A stretch of 7,069 bases of DNA from Burkholderiales bacterium (GTDB lineage: Bacteria > Pseudomonadota > Gammaproteobacteria > Burkholderiales > SG8-39). The position numbers and the translations under genes are program-made. The notes beneath the pieces were generated by a model. The model was not told the DNA's origin. It searched no databases and saw nothing but the letters and a program-made list of their open reading frames with translations. Within the stretch, counting starts at the first letter, position 1. Each line of letters begins with the position of its first letter. The DNA lies in NCBI GenBank assembly GCA_020846575.1, contig JADLDQ010000306.1:1-7069 (forward strand), written 5' to 3'. Positions 1 to 6,102 of the stretch are shown piece after piece.

Positions 1-23
1 CGACGGGGCTCGGACCCATCTTG

Positions 24-34
24 GGCATAATGCC
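24..34. promoter_or_regulatory. Small perfect palindrome with a -10-like core upstream of the receptor remnant
   Basis: The 11 bases read GGCAT-A-ATGCC, a perfect palindrome, and contain CATAAT, which resembles a sigma-70 -10 box. It lies about 50 bases before the start codon of the receptor remnant. I see no convincing -35 box at the right distance, so this may be an operator half, a promoter element or chance. The remaining bases from 1 to 65 show no gene that I can support. Confidence 0.2.
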
Positions 35-82
35 TGCCGAGCGCGTCCGCCCGGTTGCGCCTGTCGGGGAGGGACCCACCTC

Positions 83-364
83 ATGAAAGCCCTGGTCCTG
101 GCCGCGGCCGCGGCAATGGCGCTCGCCGCCATCCTTGCGACGCAGTCCGCCGTCGCCCGGGCGTTCCCGTCCAAACCGATCCGCCTCATCGTGCTGCAGT
201 ACCGGCCGGCGATCTCCAAGGTCGCTGCCACGGCGGAATTCCAAAGGACGCAGGGGGCACGAGGCTACAGCATGGTCTCGCCGCCGGACGCAGACGCATT
301 CGTGCTCGAGGAGCGCCGCCGCTGGCCGTCGCTGCTCGCCGGGGCCGGCATCAAGCCGCAGTAG
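83..364 (+). pseudogene. Tripartite tricarboxylate transporter receptor (TctC/Bug family), internally deleted remnant
   Basis: The product is 93 residues, while Bug/TctC receptors are usually about 320. Residues 1-27 form a typical signal peptide: one Lys, an Ala/Leu-rich core and an A-x-A-like end (AVARA). They are followed by FPSKPIRLIV, the signature mature N-terminus of the family. Residues from about 46 to 93 match the family's C-terminal end: TAEFQRTQGARGYSMVS, a DADAF helix, then W81 and the closing GAGIKP. The roughly 230 residues between, which form the two ligand-binding lobes, are absent. The junction lies near residues 37-44 (about bases 191-215) and keeps the frame. A strong ribosome binding site (GGGGAGGG, bases 66-73) sits 9 bases before the ATG. 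A short secreted protein may therefore still be made, but it cannot bind substrate like a normal receptor. Family membership of both ends is recognised from memory; the deletion is an inference. Confidence 0.72.
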
Positions 365-379
365 CGGCGCAATCCGCGA

Positions 380-399
380 CGCGGGCGCTGTCGCCCGCG
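380..399 (+). repeat. Perfect GC hairpin between receptor remnant and acyl-CoA synthetase
   Basis: CGCGGGCG (380-387) pairs perfectly with CGCCCGCG (392-399) around the four-base loop CTGT. It lies in the 61-base gap between the receptor stop and the synthetase start. No T-run follows, so it is not a standard intrinsic terminator. It could stabilise a processed 3' end or reduce read-through, or reflect high GC content only. Confidence 0.4.
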
Positions 400-425
400 C
401 ACGGCGAACCCTCCAGGCAGTGTTC

Positions 426-2522
426 ATGGATATCTCCCGCCTCATGCGACCGCGTTCCATCGCCATCGTCGGCATCTCGCCCGAGCCGACCTCGGCTGGG
501 TTTCACGCCCTCAAGAACCTGGAGACTTTCGGCTACGCCGGCGATATCCACCTGGTGAGCCGCAACCGCACCGAGATCGGCGGGCGCGCCTGCGTGCGCA
601 GCATCGACGAGCTTCCGCGGGGCGTGGACGCCGCCATGCTGCTGGTGCCGCGCAACGCCATCGAGGAGGCGGTCCAGGCCTGCGCTCGCCGCGAAGTCGG
701 CGGCGTGGTCGTATTCGCCTCCGGCTTCGCGGAAGCGGGCGGGGAGTGGGCGAAGGCCCAGGACCGTATCGCGCAAGCGGCGCGCACCGCCGGTATCGCC
801 CTGTGCGGCCCCAACTGCCTGGGCATCGTGGATTACGCGCGCGGCGTCGCGCTCACCTTCGGCGCGCAGGCCGCGACGCAGGGCGCCGGGATCGCTTGCG
901 GCGCGGCGGTCATCGCCCAGAGCGGTGGCCTCGCGGGCGTGATCCGCACGGCGCTCGCGGCGAAGGGCATTCCGGTCACCTGCACCGTGTCCACCGGCAA
1001 CGAGGCGGTGCTGGGGCTGGAGGACTATGCCGCCTTCCTGCTCGAGGACCCGACGACCACCGCGGTGGTCGCCTTCGCCGAGCAGATCCGGCGGCCGGGG
1101 CGCTTTCTCGCGATGGCTGCAAGAGCGCGGGAACTCGGCAAACCGGTGGTGCTGCTCATCACCGGGCGCAGCGAGGCCGGCCGTGAATCGGCACGCTCGC
1201 ACACCGGTGCGCTGGCGGGCGACCATGGCCTGATCGAGACGCAGTTGAGGCACGCCTGCGTGATGCTGCCGCGCGGCCTGGAGGAACTGATCGACGTCAC
1301 CGAACTCGCCTACCGCTTTCCCCAGGCCCCCACCCGAGGCCTTGCCATGGTCACCGATTCGGGCGCGGTGAAGGGCATCACGCTGGACTTCTGCGAGGAA
1401 GTCGGCCTGGACCTGCCGCCGCTCTCGCCCCGGCTCGAGGCCGTGATCCAGGCGCAGTTGCCCGAGTTCGTCGGCGCCTCCAACCCGGTGGACCTGACCG
1501 CGCAGGCCATCATCCGCCCGGAGATGTACGGCAACACGATCGGACCGATGCTGGCCGACGCGGCCTTCGGCAGCCTGGTCCTCGCGGTCATCATCTCCGA
1601 GGTGCCCGAATCCGGTCTGGCCAAGGCGAAGCGCTGCCTGGACAGCGTGCGCGGTTCGACCAAGCCCGCGCTCATCGCCCTGCTGGGCGACGAGGCGAAC
1701 ATCCCGCCCTCGATCGTCACCGACTCGCGCGCCGCCGGCATACCCTTCTTCCGCTCCCCGGAACGCGCGCTCGCCGCGCTGGCGAGCTATACGCGTTACG
1801 GCCGCTCGGTGGAAAAGGCGCGCATGCGCACGCTTCCGCAGCCGCTCGAAGCGCCGCCCCTGCCCGGCCGGGGCACGCTCACCGAGCATGCGTGCAAGGC
1901 CTGGCTCGGCGGACTCGGCCTGCCGGTGCCCCGGGGAGGCCTCGCCCGCGACCTGGCGCAGGCGAAGGCCCTCGCCGCAGCGGTCGGATTCCCGGTCGCG
2001 ATGAAGCTGCAGGCCGCCGCGCTCGCGCACAAGAGCGACGCGGGAGCGGTCCTGCTCGGCATCGGCGATACCGAGCAGCTCGTCTCGGCCTGGGAACGGC
2101 TGCAAGGGGTGGGCCGCGACCTGCCGGGCCTGGACGTCGACGGCGTGCTGGTGGAGGCGATGGCGCCGCCCGGACTGGAGATGATCGTCGGCGCGCGCCG
2201 CGACCCGGACTGGGGGCCAGTGGCGGTGGTCGGTCTGGGAGGCATCTGGACCGAGGCGCTGAAGGACGTGCGCATCCTGCCCGTCGCGCTGGAGACCGCC
2301 GAGATCGCCGAGGAGATCGGCAGGCTGAAGGCGGCGCGCCTGCTCGCGGGCATGCGCGGCATGCCCGCGCGTGACGTCGCGGCGCTCGCACGGATCGTGC
2401 AGCGCATCGGGCTCGTGATGGCATCGCGGCCGGAAATCGCCGAGATCGACGTCAACCCGCTGGTGGTGGACGCCCACGGCGACGGGGTGCTCGCGCTGGA
2501 TGCGCTGATCGTATCCGCGTAA
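426..2522 (+). CDS. Acyl-CoA synthetase, NDP-forming (fused acetate--CoA ligase family)
   Basis: This 698-residue cytoplasmic enzyme makes an acyl-CoA from a carboxylic acid, CoA and ATP, giving ADP (or GDP) and phosphate through phospho-histidine intermediates. Order of parts: a CoA-binding Rossmann domain (about 1-130, SIAIVG near the start, CGPNCLG at 127-133); succinyl-CoA-synthetase-like flavodoxin domains (about 150-450, with AQSGG at 164-168 and the active-site loop SHTGALAG, His259); and a C-terminal ATP-grasp domain (about 470-698, Lys527, HKSDAGAV with His535, then VVGLGGIWTE and EIDVNPLVV). His259 and His535 correspond to the two histidines phosphorylated in archaeal ADP-forming acetyl-CoA synthetases. 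Length matches alpha-beta fused family members. The ATG at 426 gives the usual MDxxxLMRPRSIAIVG beginning with AGG eight bases upstream; an in-frame ATG at 135 would add unrelated residues. The canonical HKxDxGGV loop reads GAV here. The acyl substrate is unknown. Confidence 0.92.
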   Translation: MDISRLMRPRSIAIVGISPEPTSAGFHALKNLETFGYAGDIHLVSRNRTEIGGRACVRSIDELPRGVDAAMLLVPRNAIEEAVQACARREVGGVVVFASGFAEAGGEWAKAQDRIAQAARTAGIALCGPNCLGIVDYARGVALTFGAQAATQGAGIACGAAVIAQSGGLAGVIRTALAAKGIPVTCTVSTGNEAVLGLEDYAAFLLEDPTTTAVVAFAEQIRRPGRFLAMAARARELGKPVVLLITGRSEAGRESARSHTGALAGDHGLIETQLRHACVMLPRGLEELIDVTELAYRFPQAPTRGLAMVTDSGAVKGITLDFCEEVGLDLPPLSPRLEAVIQAQLPEFVGASNPVDLTAQAIIRPEMYGNTIGPMLADAAFGSLVLAVIISEVPESGLAKAKRCLDSVRGSTKPALIALLGDEANIPPSIVTDSRAAGIPFFRSPERALAALASYTRYGRSVEKARMRTLPQPLEAPPLPGRGTLTEHACKAWLGGLGLPVPRGGLARDLAQAKALAAAVGFPVAMKLQAAALAHKSDAGAVLLGIGDTEQLVSAWERLQGVGRDLPGLDVDGVLVEAMAPPGLEMIVGARRDPDWGPVAVVGLGGIWTEALKDVRILPVALETAEIAEEIGRLKAARLLAGMRGMPARDVAALARIVQRIGLVMASRPEIAEIDVNPLVVDAHGDGVLALDALIVSA

Positions 2523-2799
2523 GAATCGGGGCCTGGCCGGACGAGCCCTGCGGCGGCCCGCTTTCCGGTCCCGAGCCTCGGTCGCGGAACGTCGGCGCGC
2601 CGGGCATCGCAACCGGGCGCCGGGCTGGCGGCGATGCCGGCCTGCGAATGGATGCTGGCGGGTACGCGGAAATGACGATGCCCGCTGCCCCCGCCCGCCC
2701 CTCGGCCGCCTGGTTCGATTTGCGAGGCGGGTCTTCATCGACCTGTGTGCACGGCTTCACCTCGAAGAGCAGCATGACTTCATTGCGCCGGAGAAAACC
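2523..2799. other. Intergenic gap between synthetase and MetE-like gene
   Basis: These 277 bases hold no gene I can support. A ten-base palindrome CGGCGCGCCG lies at 2593-2602. The last third is less GC-rich and could contain the promoter of the next gene, but no clear -35/-10 pair is visible. The length of the gap makes it uncertain whether the synthetase and the next gene share one transcript. Confidence 0.5.
2790..2793 (+). promoter_or_regulatory. Ribosome binding site of the MetE-like gene
   Basis: GGAG lies six bases before the ATG at 2800. It supports that start over the out-of-frame ATG at 2774. Confidence 0.6.
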
Positions 2800-3963
2800 A
2801 TGAGAAACAGCGAACACCGCATCCTGACCACCCACGTCGGCAGCCTCATCCGCCCCGCCGAACTCCTGCAGCTCGCCGCGGCCGCGCGGGAAAAGCCGCA
2901 GGAGGAGGAGCGCTACCTGGAGTGCCTGGCGCGCGAGACGGCGGCCGTGGTCAAGCGCCAGGTCGAAGCGGGGATCGACATCGTCAACGACGGCGAATAC
3001 GGGAAATCGAGCTGGGCCAACTACGCGCTGGAGCGTCTGGCCGGCTTCGAGCCGCGCCCCGGAACCCTCTACGAGGCGGTCTGGCTCGGCCGGGACCGCT
3101 TGCGCTTCAGGGAATTCATGCAGGCGGAGTTCCCTCGCGGCGCGGTCGGGACACCCGGCCATGCCTGCGCCGGGCCGATCCGCTACCGCGGGCACGAGAG
3201 CATCCGCCGCAACCTGCGCGACCTGATGGCCGCGCTTCGATCGGCCGGCGTCGAGGAAGGCTTCCTCACGGCCGTGGCGCCGGCGAGCACGGGCTACGAT
3301 GCGGCCAACGAGTTCTACCGCGACGAGCGCGAATACGTGTTCGCGATCGCCGAGGCGCTGCGCGAGGAGTACCTGGAGATCCACGCCTCGGGCCTGCTGC
3401 TGCAGGTCGACGACGCCGTGCTCGCCAACATGTACGACCACCTGGTGAGTCAGAGCCCGCAGCGCTACCGCGAGTGGGCCGAACTGCGGGTGGAGGCGCT
3501 CAACCACGCGCTGCGCGGCATTCCCGAGGATCGCATCCGCTACCACGTGTGCTTCGGCAGCTGGCACGTGCCCCACGTGGCCGACGCCCCGCTGGAGGCC
3601 ATCGCCGACCTGGTGCTGCGGGTGCGCGCCGGAGCCTATTCGGTCGAGGCCGCCAACGTGCGTCACGAGCACGAGTGGCGCGTCTGGCAGGCGGCGAAGT
3701 GGCCCCCGGGAAAGATACTGATCCCCGGCGTCGTCACCCATCACACCACCACCGTCGAGCATCCGCGCCTGGTGGCCGACCGCATCGTGCGCTTCGCGGG
3801 CATCGTCGGCCGCGAGAACGTGATCGCCGGCACCGACTGCGGCTTCGCGCAGTCCGAAGGCCTGCAGCGCGTGCACCCGCAAGTCATGTGGGCGAAGCTG
3901 GAGGCGCTCGCCGAAGGCGCCCGCCTCGCCTCGCGGGAGCTCTGGGGCGCCGGGAAGACGTAG
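2800..3963 (+). CDS. Cobalamin-independent methionine synthase II family protein (MetE C-terminal domain, stand-alone)
   Basis: The protein has 387 residues and consists of the catalytic TIM-barrel domain alone; full MetE is about 750 and carries an extra N-terminal domain that is missing here. The N-terminus has TTHVGSLIRP and then DIVNDGE, both family landmarks. The zinc site is complete: His249 and Cys251 (in HVCFG), Glu283 (SVEAAN) and Cys347 (GTDCGF), matching the His-Cys-Glu-Cys ligands of MetE. Where MetE has Q-I-D-E-P, this protein has QVDDAV (Asp204, Asp205), a change I associate with the shorter branch of the family. That branch includes epoxyalkane:coenzyme M transferase and 'core' methionine synthases. 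The zinc should activate a thiol for alkyl or methyl transfer; the actual thiol and donor are unknown. True methionine synthesis is not assured, and a role in the same catabolic pathway as the CoA ligase upstream is an inference from position. Confidence 0.88.
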   Translation: MRNSEHRILTTHVGSLIRPAELLQLAAAAREKPQEEERYLECLARETAAVVKRQVEAGIDIVNDGEYGKSSWANYALERLAGFEPRPGTLYEAVWLGRDRLRFREFMQAEFPRGAVGTPGHACAGPIRYRGHESIRRNLRDLMAALRSAGVEEGFLTAVAPASTGYDAANEFYRDEREYVFAIAEALREEYLEIHASGLLLQVDDAVLANMYDHLVSQSPQRYREWAELRVEALNHALRGIPEDRIRYHVCFGSWHVPHVADAPLEAIADLVLRVRAGAYSVEAANVRHEHEWRVWQAAKWPPGKILIPGVVTHHTTTVEHPRLVADRIVRFAGIVGRENVIAGTDCGFAQSEGLQRVHPQVMWAKLEALAEGARLASRELWGAGKT

Positions 3964-3978
3964 CGCGCGGATGCGCGC
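3963..3978 (+). repeat. Short hairpin overlapping the stop of the MetE-like gene
   Basis: GCGCGC (3963-3968), loop GGAT, GCGCGC (3973-3978). It begins on the last base of the stop codon. Only ATTCCT follows, so it is not a clear terminator. With the stronger hairpin at 4008-4029 it may mark the transcript end. Confidence 0.3.
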
Positions 3979-4007
3979 ATTCCTCGGCTGCGCACTCGCC
4001 GGGGGTC

Positions 4008-4029
4008 GTCCGGGCGTCACCGCCCGGGC
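4008..4029 (+). terminator. Strong hairpin, possible transcript end of the MetE-like gene
   Basis: The seven-base perfect stem CCGGGCG (4010-4016) and CGCCCGG (4021-4027) closes a TCAC tetraloop. A T-G wobble and a G-C pair extend it to nine. It lies 45 bases after the stop codon. No T-run follows, so a standard intrinsic terminator is not shown; a pause or 3'-end-stabilising structure fits as well. The shape resembles the hairpin at 380-399, also placed just after a gene. Confidence 0.35.
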
Positions 4030-4236
4030 AAGGCGGGAAACCGTCCGCGGGCCGCGGTGATGAGCAACAGCAGCAGCGCTGCGAGAACCGCGATCACCGC
4101 GCCCGAGCGGCGTCGCGGTACTCGTGGGGAAGCGTGAAGTACAGCAGCGCGGCCAGCAGCGGCCTGGGCGCAGGCCGATGCGGCGTGCCGCCGTGACCGC
4201 GTCGCGCGGCACGCTGGACTCGCGATCCGCCGGCGG

Positions 4237-4341
4237 CTACTCGAATCCGATGTCTGCTTTCCGCATCACGTACTCGCGCTTCACGGTGTCGGACTTCGCC
4301 GGCGCGGCGACCAGGTCGAGCATTGCGGTCGTGAATCGCAT
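4237..4341 (-). CDS. Possible small gene, 34 residues, unknown
   Basis: On the minus strand an ATG (4341-4339) is preceded by GGGAGG about nine bases away, a strong ribosome binding site for this genome. The reading frame is short: it starts MRFTTAMLDLVAAP, runs through KREYVMRKADIGFE and ends at TAG. The wobble positions are mostly G or C, as in real genes here. There is no signal peptide and no obvious membrane segment. I do not recognise it. It could be a genuine micro-protein, a leader peptide, or the front end of a larger gene that broke, because the same frame continues open for a long way after the TAG. The good ribosome binding site is the main argument; without homologues it stays doubtful. 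Confidence 0.3.
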   Translation of the reverse strand: MRFTTAMLDLVAAPAKSDTVKREYVMRKADIGFE

Positions 4342-4546
4342 CGGGTGCTTCCTCCCGTTCCCGTCCGCAGCGCAATCCACGCGCCTGCACGGGACACTCC
4401 AAGGATTCGGAGCGCAGCCACACCGGGAGGGCGCAGTGCATGGACGCAGGGCTTCGGAGCCGGAACTGCCTCGAAGGCATCGCCTCCGACCGGATGCCGC
4501 CGGCGCACGGGATCCACACCGGAGCGGCCACGGAACAGGGGTCTGC

Positions 4547-4561
4547 TTCTATGGAATAGAA
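4547..4561. promoter_or_regulatory. AT-rich perfect palindrome upstream of the Uma2 gene
   Basis: TTCTAT-GGA-ATAGAA is a perfect inverted repeat, striking in such GC-rich DNA. Its right arm overlaps TAGAAT (4557-4562), a plausible -10 box, 37 bases before the Uma2 start codon. No good -35 box is seen 16-18 bases upstream. It may be an operator placed over a promoter. Confidence 0.35.
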
Positions 4562-4598
4562 TCCGACATCACTGTCACGGAATGACGCGGCGGCAGGC

Positions 4599-5165
4599 AT
4601 GAACGCGATTTTCACCCCGACGCGGCGCAAGCTCTCCGCCGACGAATTCGAACGGCTCGGTCGGGCGGGCATTCTCGGAGAGGACGCAAGGGTCGAGCTG
4701 ATCGAAGGAGAGATGATCGAGATGGCCCCGATCGGAAGCCGGCATGCGTTCGTCGTGAACTCGCTGTCGATGCACTTCGCACGCACGGTGGGAACATCGG
4801 CGCTCGTATCGACGCAGAATCCGCTTCGGCTCGCCGAGGACACGGAACCCCAGCCCGATCTCATGCTGCTGCAGCCGCGACCCGACCGGTACCGGGACGC
4901 GCTTCCGCGCCCGCAGGACGTGCTTCTGCTCATCGAGGTCGCGAACACCACGCTCGCCTACGATCGCGGGATCAAGCTTCCGCTCTACGCGACGCACGGT
5001 GTGCGCGAAGTGTGGCTCCTCGATCTCGACGCGACGCGGGTCGAAATCCATCTGGCGCCGGCCGGCGCGGCCTATCGGCGCAGCCTCGAACGCGGCCCTG
5101 CGGATACGCTATCCCCGGAGGCGCTTCCGGCGCTGACGCTACAGCTGCAGCACGTGATCGGCTGA
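4599..5165 (+). CDS. Uma2 family protein (DUF820, restriction-endonuclease-like fold)
   Basis: The 188-residue product has the full pattern of Uma2/DUF820, a PD-(D/E)xK-type nuclease fold. Visible landmarks are the N-terminal ELIEGEMIEM (33-42), His49 after GSR, QNPLRL (73-78), PQPDLMLL with Asp87, LLIEVANTT with Glu113, and Asp122 with Lys126 in YDRGIKLPLYA. The C-terminal strand is GVREVWLLDL. Asp87, Glu113 and Lys126 are the expected catalytic set, so the protein looks intact. No biological role has been settled for the family as far as I know; nuclease activity is predicted from fold. Codon use differs from the neighbours, with more A/T at the third position early in the gene (ATT, GAA, GGA, GCA), which suggests separate acquisition. 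The ATG at 4599 has only a poor ribosome binding site. The gene converges on the transporter gene at 5179 with 13 bases between the stops. Confidence 0.88.
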   Translation: MNAIFTPTRRKLSADEFERLGRAGILGEDARVELIEGEMIEMAPIGSRHAFVVNSLSMHFARTVGTSALVSTQNPLRLAEDTEPQPDLMLLQPRPDRYRDALPRPQDVLLLIEVANTTLAYDRGIKLPLYATHGVREVWLLDLDATRVEIHLAPAGAAYRRSLERGPADTLSPEALPALTLQLQHVIG

Positions 5166-5168
5166 AGG

Positions 5169-5178
5169 GCCGCGCGGC
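5169..5178. repeat. GC palindrome in the convergent gap between Uma2 and transporter genes
   Basis: The 13 bases between the two stops include the ten-base palindrome GCCGCGCGGC. Such a structure could help end transcripts from both sides, but there is no T-run on either strand. Confidence 0.25.
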
Positions 5179-6102
5179 TCAATTCCCGCGCCGCCGCTTC
5201 CCGGTGGCCAGGACCACTCCCACCAGGATGAGCCCGATACCGGCCACGTGGAAGCCGTGCAGGCGCTCGCCGAGGAAGAAGATGGCGAGCCCCGTGCCGA
5301 CGATCGGCACCAGGTAGGAGATGAGTCCCGCGCGGTTGGCGCCCAGCACCTCGACCACGCGGTTGTAGCAAACGTAGCCGGCGGCGCCCATGATCAGCCC
5401 CAGGTAGCCGATCACCCAGAACGTCTGGGGCGTGATCTCCATGGTGCGGATCCGCAAGTTCTCCCACAGGAAAAAGGGCAGCAGCACCGCCAGGCCCATG
5501 ACGATGGTCACGAGCATCAGGCTGGTCGGGTGGATCGAGGGCCGCCTGGGATACAGCACGGTGTAGAGCGCCCAGGCCACGGTCGCCGCCACCACCCACA
5601 GGTCCCCGGCGATGAAGCGCACGCCGACGAGCACCTCGATGTCACCGCGCGCCAGGATGCCGAGGGTGCCGCACAGCGCCAGGAGGAAACCCGCCGCCTG
5701 GAGCGCGCTCGGCCTCTCGCGGAAGAACGCGTAGGAGAGCAACACGATGACCACCGGCCGGGCAGTGTTGATCAGGAGCATGTTGATCGCGGTGGTGGTG
5801 TTCAGCCCGATGTAGGCGAAGGAGTTGTAGACGCTGATGCCCAGAATGGCGAACAGAAGCAGGATCGGCCAGTGGCGCCGCACCAGCGGCCAGTCCTCGC
5901 GCAGATGCGGCCGGGCAAGCACCGCGAACACCGGCAGCGCGACGATCCAGCACCAGAAGTTCAGCGCGACCGGCGGCATGGTCTCGTGCACCGCACGCCC
6001 GATGACCGCGTTTCCCGACCAGAAGACGGTGGTGATCGCCATCAGCAGGTAGCCCCGGCCCGACAGCCAGCGCAGCAGCCCGCGGTGTGCAGGTCCCGGC
6101 AT
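5179..6102 (-). CDS. EamA/DMT family transporter, complete copy
   Basis: This 307-residue inner-membrane protein belongs to the drug/metabolite transporter superfamily with two EamA repeats, each of about five helices (about residues 15-150 and 160-298). Visible family signs are TTVFWSGNAVIGR in the first helix, NTTTAINMLLINTARPV in the first repeat, and WALYTVLYPRRPSIHP opening the second. SYLVPIVGTGLAIFFLGERL, the typical late EamA motif, is near the end. The C-terminus is a short basic tail (GKRRRGN), as expected on the cytoplasmic side. The substrate is unknown; relatives export amino acids, metabolites or drugs. The ATG at 6102 follows directly on the stop of a possible 85-residue gene (TAG then ATG), with only a weak ribosome binding site, so translation may be coupled. 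A later Met at residue 21 is a less likely start. The gene is one of a tandem pair with the partial gene at 6616-7069. Confidence 0.93.
   Translation of the reverse strand: MPGPAHRGLLRWLSGRGYLLMAITTVFWSGNAVIGRAVHETMPPVALNFWCWIVALPVFAVLARPHLREDWPLVRRHWPILLLFAILGISVYNSFAYIGLNTTTAINMLLINTARPVVIVLLSYAFFRERPSALQAAGFLLALCGTLGILARGDIEVLVGVRFIAGDLWVVAATVAWALYTVLYPRRPSIHPTSLMLVTIVMGLAVLLPFFLWENLRIRTMEITPQTFWVIGYLGLIMGAAGYVCYNRVVEVLGANRAGLISYLVPIVGTGLAIFFLGERLHGFHVAGIGLILVGVVLATGKRRRGN

Larger units (their letters stand above)
3964..4598. other. 635-base region with no convincing large gene
   Basis: Between the MetE-like gene and the Uma2 gene no reading frame on either strand gives a recognisable protein. 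What can be seen is two GC hairpins at the left end, a possible 34-codon gene on the minus strand (4237-4341), and an AT-rich palindrome at 4547-4561. Minus-strand reading below 4237 gives two coding-like fragments in different frames: one ends LLAALLYFTLPHEYRDAARAR, and the other is a hydrophobic stretch around AVIAVLAALLLLLITAARG. This could be a decayed membrane-protein gene, but I cannot name a family. Confidence 0.45.

Noticed and set aside
135..425. Longer N-terminus for the synthetase from an ATG at 135
   Set aside because: The extra 97 residues are Ser/Arg/Pro-rich and overlap the receptor remnant in another frame; the family begins close to the residues encoded from 426.
351..2738. 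A 795-codon open frame on the minus strand over the synthetase gene
   Set aside because: Its translation is an Arg/His/Gly-rich shadow with no family motifs, while the plus strand shows a full known enzyme. High GC content keeps antisense frames open.
2452..4212. A 586-codon open frame on the minus strand over the MetE-like gene
   Set aside because: It is an antisense shadow of a gene with a complete zinc site; only its first part (above 3964) lies in unexplained DNA, and that is noted in the region entry.
4021..4212. Frameshifted membrane-protein gene on the minus strand (LLAALLYFTLPHEYR and AVIAVLAALLLLLITAAR in different frames)
   Set aside because: The fragments look coding-like, but I cannot tie them to one family or show a single frameshift that joins them, so I do not call a pseudogene.
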